Below, in pieces: positions 23,400-34,015 of a DNA stretch of 62,000 nucleotides. Origin of the DNA: Zygnema cylindricum (Eukaryota > Streptophyta > Zygnematophyceae > Zygnematales > Zygnemataceae); the NCBI GenBank assembly GCA_037447655.1, contig JBBHKE010001895.1, positions 1-62,000 on the forward strand, given 5' to 3'. A model generated the notes under the pieces. The model did no database searches, had not been told where the DNA came from, and saw nothing but the letters and a program-made list of their open reading frames with translations. Position 1 is the stretch's first letter. The number at the start of each line of letters is the position of its first letter. A program made the position numbers and the translations under genes.

Positions 23400-24430
23400 C
23401 GTGTTGCGGAACTCCCTCAACGTGCTCCCCCGGGCTCGGGGGACTTACGGGGTTGCTTTTTGTAGATATTTAATTGTGTTGGGGTCGAGGTTGAGTGTTG
23501 GTTTAAGTAAGTTGCTTTGTTTTTCTTTTTGGGTTTGAGTGCTTTTGTTTTACGCGCCATTTTTATGTGTTCACGTTGCTTTTCTTTGTTTGATTTTGCC
23601 CTGCTTGTATTTTTTCAGTTTTGGCCATGCCACCCCTTTTGTACCCCCGGGCTCGGATGGTTTTACCATCGCGCGTTTAATTCACTATATTTCCTTTTTT
23701 TTTTTATGCAACATTACATGTTGATGCAATTATTCTGCACGCACATCATGTTTGAGGACTTCTTTTGTGCCAAAATTGGTGCCTCCGCCGACAATTACAG
23801 CCACCACGGATTCCTACAGCAGCCCGTTTAAACCGCTTATATCCGGAGTGATGACACTCAAGGACCACATGTCGAACCATAAACAGCAGCAGGTTAAACC
23901 GGGCCAATTCGAAGGGATGTGGATTATGCTAGGGCCTTACACTGCGACTTGGAGAAAGTGGATGCCAACATTGAACATTTGTGAATTCTCAAATAGGCAT
24001 CATTCTCAACGGGATGAAGAATTGGGTCACTGCCTAATGGAATTGGGACACAAACTGGCAAATCCTCACCAATAAACTATTTTGGAGCCGACGATTGCTC
24101 AACCTTCTTACTGTTAGGCATTGACGAATACATAACCATTCAGGAATTTCCATCCTATATGGAAGCACATTTTGGTGATCCTTGCTCAGAGGCAAACAAG
24201 GTTCATATGGGTACCTCTTTATTGAAAGAAGGTGCTCTCACTGATTGGAATAACAAAGTCCTCAACAATACCCCATGAGGGCCACCCATAACATTTTTGA
24301 GCCACGAAACCATTGAAAGGACTAGATGAATCAGAATACAATAATTCGTAACCAAGGAGTCTACTTGAATTATAAAAATTTCCACGACTTAATTGCTAAG
24401 TTTTAGTCTGATGTACCTTTTCCTGATTCC
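23400..24430 (+). mobile_element. Degenerate retroelement gag remnant
   Basis: An open stretch at about 24119-24280 encodes EFPSYMEAHFGDPCSEAN followed by a TSLLKEGALTDW-type segment. This resembles the core of plant Ty3/gypsy-type gag (F...FGDP...A...L..L.QG). Upstream, 23752-24075 is open but unrecognised. The 23400-23720 portion is T-rich and repeats the word CCCCCGGGCTCGG at about 23427 and 23644. Stops follow soon after, and no pol domains were found. The family assignment is tentative. Confidence 0.4.
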
Positions 24431-24639
24431 ATTCATGGAACAATAAAAGCACTTTGAAACAGTTTTGTCAGCCAAACCAGTAAAAGAAAAAGACGTGTAC
24501 TATTCACCTATAATGCAAGATTACAAGACAAAAAAAACTTTAATACTCGAGCGTGTTTCCCCAAATTATTCATTGCAAGTTTTGGCTAGGCTCTTCAACA
24601 AAACTAACAAATAGCCGACTTATTCTGCTCAAAACAACA

Positions 24640-24735
24640 GGGCACAGGAAAAGGAGAAAAAGGGAAACGGGGAAAAGCGGAAAAGGTGAAAAGGGGAAAT
24701 GGGAAAAAGGAGGAAACGGGAAAAAGGGAATGGTT
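24640..24735. repeat. Purine-rich GGGAAA-type simple repeat
   Basis: About 95 bp of almost pure purine with a loose GGAAAAGGGGAAA period. No gene is recognised here. Confidence 0.6.
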
Positions 24736-25004
24736 AACCACGTCGGTCACCTTCTGCGATACAAATAAACACTAACTTTTTTGAACACACCTATAAACGA
24801 ATTCAGCACATTTTTATTTGTTGCTTCCTGTTTTTCTCTGAAACAGCGACTTCCACATATTGTTACTATCCATTTGTCTTTTTCTTTGCGTCCATTACTG
24901 TACTCCAACCCATCGAGCATAGTCCACCCACCTGCCAAAACCCCCATGCCCACACCAAATATGGTGAGATGGCCCACTTATACATACTCTTACCCGCAGT
25001 CACA

Positions 25005-25275
25005 ATAGGAGAAACAGAAATAGGAGAAAGGGAAAAAGGAAAGAAGGAAATAAGATAACTGGAAATAGGAAAAAAGGAAAGAGAAATGAAAAGAGGAGAA
25101 ATGGAAATAGGAGAAAAGGAAAGAGGAGAAATGGAAATAGGAGAAAAGGAAATAGGAGAAATGGAAATAGAAGAAAAGGAAATAGGAGAAGGAAATACGA
25201 ATGAGGAAAGGAGGAAATAGGAGAAATGAAAACAGGACAGAAGGGAATAGGAGAAATGGAAAGAGACAGGATCTG
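25005..25275. repeat. Purine-rich minisatellite AGGAGAAATGGAAAT
   Basis: About 270 bp of near-pure purine, with 15-18-bp units of the type AGGAGAAATGGAAAT / AGGAGAAAAGGAAAG repeated at least ten times. It generates Phe/Ser/Leu-rich ORFs on the minus strand that are not genes. Confidence 0.8.
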
Positions 25276-26165
25276 TCCTCGTGCAACCAAACAATATCCT
25301 CAGACATTTCCAGTTTGATAGTTGGCGAATCCGTCTAAAAATCGAATGAATAATAAGAGCAGAGTTTGTGCAACGAAAAAGTTAAAAAACCGGAGAATGT
25401 CCAGATATAATTGCAATCAGTGTGGACCTTGTTACACGATATTATTGCCAATCAACAATCTCATGCATAAATTTAATCAGCTGCTGGTGCACATCTCCTC
25501 CATTTTGTTGTTGATTTTATGCCAATGGGAAAGACCTAGACTTATGTTAGACAGATTTGGTCCAAATTAATTTTGGTGGACTGTGTAAGTGGAGCAAATT
25601 GGCACACACGATGAACACAAAGAAGTTCCCAGAAACTTTTGAAAATACTGATTGGAGTAACTTCAAAGCCAAGTGCTCTGGATCAGAGTTATGAATTAGT
25701 ATTTTTTTCCAGAAAACCAATAAGGAAAACTTCAAGGGAAGCTGAATTAGCAGACCAACATATTGTCACTTTAATTATGAGTGAGAAATTTCAGAAAATA
25801 ATGTGCTGCAATAACACTATGAACTGATGTCACAATGTACAAATATGACCACCTCCTGATAATGTGGAAAATGTGAAACGACAAACCCTGAACAGCAGGA
25901 AACTGCGAATGTTACATATAAGAAAATGTGTGCATGTCGACCCACATATATACAGTTTAAAGTAATAATTACTGTACGATATGGCGGGTCTGCAGGCTTG
26001 CAGCAGGAAAATTACTGCCACAAACTTGAAAAGGCAATCCATACCTATCATTATCATGATTCATCAGTTTATTGAATGGCGTCTCTGGTGCAGTCAAATG
26101 GCAAAACTCAGCTGCTACATCCTGACTACCAGAAGTGCTCCTTAATTTTTTATAACTTGCTAGTG
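25276..26165. other. Intergenic, no gene recognised
   Basis: AT-rich, presumably the 3' flank of the RETICULATA-related gene. No repeats or coding signal convincing enough to name. Confidence 0.4.
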
Positions 26166-29100
26166 CTATCCTTCGCTTTGTATGATGATATGGTTTGGTT
26201 TCAACTGTGTCCAAGAAGAACACCATGGATACTTCCAGCTGTTAAATTTATAGATGTGTAATAACCTTTTATCAGCATATGCAGATCCAGCAGTAGCCCT
26301 TCCATTGACTTATCGTAGCATTACACACGACTAGTACAACAATGCTTCTAATTTCCTAAAGAAGAGTGGAGGGGGAATAGTCATGGGAAATCAAGTCTAA
26401 AGACACTGGAAGTCGTGAGCAAAACTTACATGAGAGATCCCAAGAATGTGTTTCCAGTACGGACGACAAATGAAAGTGCTGATAAGGCAAGTTTTTTATC
26501 ATGCAACAGGGGCTCCAGAAGCCGCTGTTCAATAACTCCTGCCAAAACTTGGTACCTGCATCAAAAAAGAGGACAACCACTTCTCTCCTTTAATAAATGG
26601 TCTCCACCATCAGATCCTCACATAACCTCACTCCCTCCGTCCCACTCTTCTCCCCAACCTCTCCCCCCTTCACTATGTACTACTGCCCTTGTAGAATGCC
26701 TCCCCTTCCCCGCCAAACGCAGGATGGCTCACCTGAGGTTGCTGGATATTGACATATATACACCATAGGCCACACTAGTACGAAGAATTGGAACCTCTGT
26801 TTCCTCAGCAACCACAACATAGTCTTTGTCCACCGATTTACGAACGATAGAGAGACCGTTCGTGGCAGCAGTGCCAAACTGCATACAGGGTTAAAAGAGA
26901 TAAAAGGAGTTAAAAAAGTGGCAGAAATTTCGAGTCACAACTCACAAAGCATCTCAAGCACCATTTGAACTGTTGAGTGTCTTATCTTCATTAACGACTC
27001 TCTCTAATGGAAAGAAGCCTCAGACAATTCACAAGATTTGCATACATTAATTTCCACTGTCCTCTTCAAAGACCTGCTTGGAAAATCCTTTCAGATATCA
27101 TCCAAATGGGAGTTTTCCTTTTACATCTAAACAGTTTTGCATATACAGTTCCGCAACGAAATTGAGTTGGCTCTTGCCGACCAAAGGCATGGCCTATATG
27201 TCTTATACAAGACTTTTCTAACCTCCAATGCATTTTGGCACAAAATTTTATGTTAAATACCTCATCTCAACATGATTGTGACTTTAGACGCCCTAATGAA
27301 GAATATTCAGCTCTACCGGAATGAATGGACCATCAGACTGCCAGTACATGAATTAACATAAAATGGAAGTTTAACATTGACCATTGTTAAGGCATTGCCC
27401 TCCAACAACGACAAGTTCCATAAGCGAAGTTCAAGCCTCTATTCAAAGACAAAGAAGATGTAACGTTCATACTAAACGAATACAGAATCTTGGTGGATTA
27501 CTTACGAGTGAAGCTGTTGTTCCTACAAGCAAAAGCTTCGAGCCATTCCTCTGAAAGCACCCCGGCCATAGATAGTGATTAGACAATTATAACAAGAATC
27601 AGTGCAGCCAGATCGAAGAGAAGTGAAAAAAACGCACCCAGCAGAGCAGTTGAAGTGTTTTGCACTAATGAAGCGGCATCTTCTTCACCAAATCGATAGT
27701 AAATTGTACATAAAAATAAAGTCAGCTAGATAAGACCTGATCGATGACAATAGAGCAAATGCGATCAAGACAGAACTTCAGAACTTCTGTGGAAGACAAA
27801 ATTAAATTGACAGCATTCGCGGCAGCAAACCAAAACAAAAATGTAAAATTGTCATCAAGGCCCAAAAATATTACAAATGCATGAAGAACACTGTGGAACC
27901 TCTAAAACTGCAAAAAGCATGATATCGAATGGATATTATAGTGGAAGGTATTTCCTAAGTACACAGTGAGCCAGGTGCATGATTCTAAAACAGCCACAAG
28001 CCACACGCTTTTACGACAGTTAAAAAAGGAATGTGTCATAGACATCCATCCGCAGAACTCCCTGGTGTCAAAGAACGGACAATACATAATGTGCAAAGAC
28101 CGCATGTAAGCTAACACGACCCTCACTTTCTAACAATTGATTGTGAACTGCCCAGAGAGTAGACAACAACCAGTACCAACTTACCACAATGGCTGCTAAG
28201 CGCTGGAGAACGGTGTAATTTGTTCCTCGTAGAGCGACCTGTAGCAAGAACAAAACTTAGATAATGGCTAAAAACCTGAAGCGGGTTTCGGAAACCAACA
28301 TTTGAAAGGCAAAAAACTAACTGGGGCGTTGCAGCTCAAGACAGAAGAGCCAGGATGGCAGTTTAAGGAGATATGAAGTATAGCGAGGAAAGTGTAAACC
28401 AAACACAGAAGGAAACATGGAGAAGTGAGAACATGAAGCTTGCAAAAAAACGATGATGGGGCAGAAGAAGGTGCACGACTAGCAATGAAGAAATTGATGG
28501 TGGGAACAAAATGGAGATGGACGGGGATGAAGATGCACAGAGTTCCAGAATGCATTTGCACATACGCGGTCTCTCTTTGCCAGTGTGTACACTCAATTGC
28601 GGTTCACAAACAAGCACGAGCTTGAGGTTGTTTTCACAAACATAAAAATCATAATGCACACATCACAGAAAAAATCAATCAAACTTTCCTCAAATAATCT
28701 CGACGGCAATATCTTGACTATGGTAGCTTGACAGTAGCAATTTAACTCACTTGGAATGCATTATCTGGGCAATTGAAGAAAAATTGCGCAAGTTTGCCTG
28801 CAGACTTATTCAAAGCCGGCCGCAAGGAGACTGTTGGAGCCGGAAGCCAAACAAGCATGAAATCAGCAATCACAGCCATAATCTGCAACCAGGATAGACA
28901 CGGCTTTGAGTCGCTCAATGTTGAGTACATCTTCCGGGATTTCAGGACAATTTAAAATGCGTGAATTCTAGAGTGAAATGCCTACATATAATCAACTTGT
29001 GGAAGGGACTGGCAGGTGTGTTTGGTGAACTGCACAAGATCAACAGGAGCGCTTGAATGTGTGAAAAGCATGAAGGGCAATATTTGGCCATGGGAATAAA

Positions 29101-30646
29101 TACATTGTTTTTGGTACATTGTCAAAATCACTGCTGCTATCTCGTGCATTTGACTTCTGACACTTACGACATCAGCAACGACGAAGTCAAATTCCTTCCA
29201 AAATTTTTCCCGACGTCGTTCGATCTCAGCAGCAGTCTGCACACTCAAAAGCTGACCATATTAGGAGAGGCTACCGACGTAAAACAGAAGTTAGTCAAAA
29301 ATTTACACCTACAGAGCCTTCTACTTCCTACAAATTTGCAATAATTACCAATACTGCAGCTTAAATAGAGCAGCAAGTATCACCAGGCGACCTTAAGGTT
29401 GTAAAGCACAAATGCAAAATATAGATTCTACAGGAAAACAACTGAGAAAAGAAACTGATCTGAATGTCAAGTGACAAAGCTAGGTGAAAATCTCAAAGCA
29501 GAGTGAAACCACAGAAATGATGATACTGGAAACTGATAATTTTAAAATGCAGGGAAATAAAATGTATTTTCAATAATGTAAATTCAGTAAATAACAATAT
29601 TAATGTGCTACTAAATTCAAGCGGAATACTCTGAAATAAGAAGAAAACGAAGTAAACATATAACTTCAAGACAATATTGAGACAGTCAGCGAGGTTGAAC
29701 AGCTGCCAATGAATGTCCATAACAGGCTAAACTGGAATACAACAGTTCTTTCCCTCACGAAATAGCAAATCAAATTTAATACTCAAAATTTGAGGATTTG
29801 ATTATACATTACAGTTGGTGTAAAAGAACAAAACTGGTTTCACAGATACTTGCTAGTTTATGACGCGTAATACTGAAGGTTCCATTTTTTCAGGGAAATA
29901 TTCATTGACATGGACTTGGAGGATTTTTATCAAAGAGAACAAGTTGGGACACCTCATACCTTTGTAAATACACCAACTCCGCACTCAATAGCAACCTTAG
30001 TGAGAAATAAATCATCTGCCAAAAGACGCTCTTTGAAGCCACCAAACTTCATCAGCCAACCAATAAAAAATTTGTTCTCCAGCTCCGCAAACCTTTTCAC
30101 AATAACTGCAGGAATTCTTCCTTCCATAAGTGCTTCTGCCATATCTTTTGGCAAGCTCTCGAGCCCCTTACCAAGAGCCGCCAACGCGGCCAATGCATCT
30201 GCTTTATTCTTTGCAGCATCTCCTTCGCCTTCCCCGCCATCTCCACCTCCTCCTCCTCCTCCTCCCTCACCTCCTGCTCCTCCATTATTATCTCCACCAC
30301 CAGTAGCAAACGTCTCTGTTGACGCAACATTGCTGACAAGATCACTGCTACTCTTGCATATTATATCCCTTCCTGGAAGTAATCCAGCAATTCCATTCCT
30401 GTAACTAATACACTTTGCAACGATCCCGGACAAAGATGCGTGACGACTAAAGGAATCACTATTATGCTGCGACTTGATGGAAAAGTTTCTTTTAGATACG
30501 TCTAACACAAGAAGATTTCTATTTACACGCGTAACAAGCTTTGTTGATTTTCTTAATGTGTTTACTTGCAGGTTATTTTCTGATGGAGAAGAGAAATAGA
30601 GAGCAGAAGCTGTACTAGAAACGAGAGTGGCTGATGCCATAGTCAT
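26166..30646 (-). CDS. RETICULATA-related (DUF3411) plastid protein
   Basis: Exons on the minus strand: 30646-29960, 29236-29168, 28882-28751, 28238-28185, 27550-27506, 26878-26733, 26555-26430 and a less certain last exon 26238-26166. This gives about 443 aa, usual for the family. All GT...AG junctions keep phase. Exon 1 has a Ser/Thr/Arg-rich N-terminus typical of a transit peptide, a Gly-rich linker (about residues 115-145) and the core start KFGGFKERLLADDLFLTKV. Later exons give RRREKFWKEFDFVVAD, MAVIADFMLVWLPAPTV, ALRGTNYTVLQRL, SVAYGVYMSISSNLRYQVLAG and VVRTGNTFLGSL, with hydrophobic membrane-like stretches. Arabidopsis relatives are chloroplast-envelope proteins affecting leaf mesophyll; their biochemical role is unknown. 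The last exon ends the protein with a sequence unlike the usual WVDYAR tail, so the C-terminus may be wrong. Start at 30646; 30640 is a second possible ATG. Confidence 0.85.
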
Positions 30647-30719
30647 CTCTAATACCTTTCAGCCTTTTTTTCTTTTTTAGGAAAATGATCGTGCCTCTTG
30701 CTTGTTCAGGAGCTGGTTT

Positions 30720-32172
30720 CAAGTTTTCGCAGGCCCTATTATATTTGAGAAATTTGTACTCTCAGTTTCTAATCAACACTTGGTTCTTTGTTTAGATCTG
30801 ACAAGCAGCTTAATCCGTTCAGTTTCATGAAACAGTCTTGCAAAATATGGATAAAGTCTGCTTTGGTTTCTAATGTCCTGGTCGAGCCCTTCTTAATCAG
30901 AATACTTATATGGAATCAGTAATCCATTGAAATTCTGGTTATACTGATTCTTTGCAAACGTGAAGTCGGGGAACTGTTCCTAATCAGAGCTGGTTTTCTC
31001 TGCAGGCGACGATCCTCGTGACTTTTGCGTTTCTGTACCATACGGTACTGTACTGTAGTATGAAAAATTGAAAACGCTGTCTGACATGCGATTTCCCCCG
31101 TATAATAATCTCTTTCAAACGTTAAATACGCATACAATACCAGCTACATATATTGTGGTAGGAGCTATTTTCGCCTTTTTTTTTTGCTATTTTCACCTTC
31201 TGTACCCTATACACGACGATCTCATCTATTAACGCTGCTTAATCTAAGTGAAGTAATGCATACACATGGAAATAGGTGGCTTGTTACGGCGGGCTATAAC
31301 GTGTACGGACTTCTAACCGCCGAAATCAATAATGCCGTCCAGTCATCCACATCCTGTGCCCCACACCGTAAATCTGCGTACCAACGCCGACAAATTTCAC
31401 TGTTCGTTTTTGAAATTTACAGCTTATTCGATGCCCATACTGTACTTGGCACATGATATATTGATACCAATGTGTCTGTAAGGTACAAAGGAGGCGAAAA
31501 TAGCTCCCACGTGTTTTGTTTAACAAGCCCGCACTTAAAATTGTGGACAAATAGTGTACTGTACTGTAGTTTTCTACAGTACTGTACTTCTCTAGAGCAA
31601 TTAGATGTTCCAGCAGCTCAGAATGGTGACCAGGTGAGGCGCTATGTATAACGCCGTACTTCCTAGCGCGGTAAGCGTCAGGCCGTACACTCAGCAGGTC
31701 CAGTCGTCAGGCTCCAGACTGTCCGGCGAGTCAGGCTCCAGACAGTCATGTCGGAAAATACAACCATAAGATATACTACGGTGGTACATATTTTACTTAT
31801 AAAATTCCACTTGCCGTACCAATCGCAGAAATGACAACACTTCCATCAACATGAAGTCGGGCTGTTAACTGAATAGTGTACGTTATCGTACATCTTCGTA
31901 CATTTTCGTCCTTTGAAAAGCGCACTCAGGGTTGATTCATAGGGGAAATCGTACCCACGTGTGAACCTCCATCAGGCGAAAATCGAGGTTCATTACTGGA
32001 AAAAGTGCATTTTCGTAAAAAGCCGTATTGCTTTTTTATTATTTTAATAAAACATGATTACTGTAGAATAGTCAAGATTCTCCAAACTTTTGGGCGACAA
32101 CGTCGACCGTCCGATTATGTGTTTTCGAAGCAAGCGGTCATCTTACCCAGTGTCTAGCTAGTTTCCTCCCAT
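30720..32172. repeat. Intergenic repeat sequence, GTAC-rich
   Basis: No coding signal. The part from 31965 to 32230 aligns with 1040-1300. A TGTACTGTACTGTAG / CTACAGTACTGTAC inverted pair lies at 31555-31588. A short tandem word GTCAGGCTCCAGACTGTC / GTCAGGCTCCAGACAGTC lies at about 31707-31748. Confidence 0.45.
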
Positions 32173-32380
32173 ATTTTCGAGGAGTAGACTAGCTACACAC
32201 TTGGACGTGTAGAATTCTTACACGTGGAAAGGTCACTTACAATCAGCGATGGATGTGAGATAGGAACATTACATGTGGCGCAGGCAACGCGCCTTAAGGG
32301 GGTTTGATTGTAGGCTCCCTAGTCATTTCGGTTTCAAACGTTCGTCAAGCACTGTTAGTCTGTTACAACGAAAGTTATCT
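32173..32380 (+). repeat. Segmental duplication, copy 1
   Basis: The segment starting ATTTTCGAGGAGTAGACTAG and running through GTGGCGCAGGCAACGCGCC and GCTCCCTAGTCATTTCGG is repeated at 32885-33042 plus 34016-34085. In this copy the two halves are joined by AAGGGGGTTTGATTGTAG, with no inserted element. Confidence 0.75.
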
Positions 32381-32384
32381 AAAA

Positions 32385-32520
32385 ACCATAGTTCAAAAGT
32401 AGGCGTTTTTATGGTAGGCCTTTGGTCGGCGCCTTTATCGTAAGTTGTCTTATGGGCTTTTCATGTGATCTTCTTAGATCGCAACTTTGATCAGAGACCG
32501 TCTACAAAATGACATTTGTA
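32385..32520 (+). mobile_element. Third copy of the CATAGTTCAAAAGTAGG element, right part not found
   Basis: Starts CATAGTTCAAAAGTAGGCG and follows the 33043-33347 element (read in reverse) through GGTAGGCCTTTGGTCGGCGC, TATCGTAAGTTGT and TTTTCATGTGATCTT to GATCAG-GACCGTC. The far terminal repeat is not seen, so the copy is truncated or diverged. Confidence 0.6.
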
Positions 32521-32884
32521 GACGCCCACAAGTGGACAACATAAGCAAACGGACAAACAATATTTTTTTCGTGTATTATCCCAACTGCAAAAAAACAAAT
32601 GAAACTTTGACGCGTGCAACCCAAGATTTCTATTCGTCAATAGGGTAGTATTTTGATTAAAAGCAGGTCACGATTTGATTTCATTGCAAGTGTGAAGATG
32701 AGCTGGAAGTGGGTCGCGATGATAATACTGCCAAATCGCCGTACCTTTCAAGTTCCAAGATGACGCAAAATGTATTTGAGTTTTTGCCCATTTTTCGTAC
32801 GGCGTAATATTTTCAAGTAGAAAGTCCCATTTTCTGTGTAAACGACAGAAAAAAACCCTTACTTGAACACATGGGGACACGCCC

Positions 32885-33042
32885 TTATTTTCGAGGAGTA
32901 GACTAGCTACACATTGGACGTGTAGAATTCTTACACGTGGAAAGGCCACTTACAATCAGCGATGGATGTGAGATAGGAACATTACATGTGGCGCAGGCCA
33001 CGCGCCTTCGGACAGGCTGTAATAAGGGGGATTGATGCATAG
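32885..33042 (+). repeat. Segmental duplication, copy 2, first half
   Basis: More than 95% identical by eye to 32173-32300 over about 120 bp. It continues after two inserted elements at 34016-34085 (GCTCCCTAGTCATTTCGGTT, CAAACGTTCG). Confidence 0.8.
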
Positions 33043-33347
33043 CATAGTTCAAAAGTAGGTGAAAGTAGGCCCATACAATATGCCTATTGTATGCAAAACA
33101 TACAATATGACCTTAAGACCCATATTGTATTTGAACCTATTCGGACCAATTAAAACATTCGGAGCAAAAATTGAACCAATTAAAACATTCGGACCAAAAA
33201 AAAATATTTACACCGTCAGATTCGTACGATCGGACGGTCGCTGATCAAAGTAGCAATCTAAAAAGATCACATGAAAAGCCCATAACACAACTTACGATAA
33301 GGCGCCGACCAAAGGCCTACCATAAAAACGCCTACTTTTGAACTATG
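33043..33347 (-). mobile_element. 305-bp inverted-repeat MITE
   Basis: Left end CATAGTTCAAAAGTAGG, right end CCTACTTTTGAACTATG, exact inverse over 17 bp. The interior is non-coding and holds the small palindromic block ACAATATGCCTATTGTATG. It lies in opposite orientation to its neighbour at 33351-34015. Confidence 0.8.
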
Positions 33348-33350
33348 ATG

Positions 33351-34015
33351 CATAGTTCAAAAGTAGGCGTTTATATGGTAGGCCTTTGGTAGGCGCACAA
33401 AACTTGGCACAAAACTCGCGCAGAGTAGGCATACTGTATGTGTGTGCGTTGTGCACACCCCTGTACGAACGTACGAATCTGACGTATGATCATAACACAG
33501 CGCACGCCGCCGAACAGCTTAGGATGACATTGTGCGGAAAAAAAAATCGGGAAAAAAAAACCTCGGACGGCAAAAAAACCGCGGTATTTTTGGCACTGTG
33601 GAATATTATTATTTTTATCGTCCCATACTGCTTGGTTGGTCAATTTGAGGCTTTATTTAGTGTGGCCTTCAAAATTGTAGACGCTAATATGACAGATTGT
33701 CCTATCGTAAGTTGTGTTATGGGCTTTTTCATGTGATCTTATATCGCTACTTTGATCAGCAAACGTCAGATCGTCCAAATCCGACGGTTTAAATACAAAG
33801 TACCTCAAAACTCACAGAAAAATAATTTTTTGTTCGAATGTTTTTCAAAATTTAGACATGTCGTTTAAATCTCTATTGATCGATGTGCAACTCAACCGTG
33901 TTACTATTTTTTTTCATTTTGCGGCCAATACAATATGGGTCTTAAGGTCATATTGTATGTTTTGCGTACAATAGGCATATTGTATGGGCGTACTTTCACT
34001 TACTTTTGAACTATG
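33351..34015 (+). mobile_element. 665-bp inverted-repeat element of the same family
   Basis: Starts CATAGTTCAAAAGTAGGCG and ends CTTACTTTTGAACTATG. It shares with the 305-bp element the blocks GGTAGGCCTTTGG, TATCGTAAGTTGTGTTATGG, TTTTCATGTGATCTT and CAATACAATATGGGTCTTAAG, and has about 300 bp of extra interior. No transposase frame. The two elements are separated by only three bases (ATG). Confidence 0.75.
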
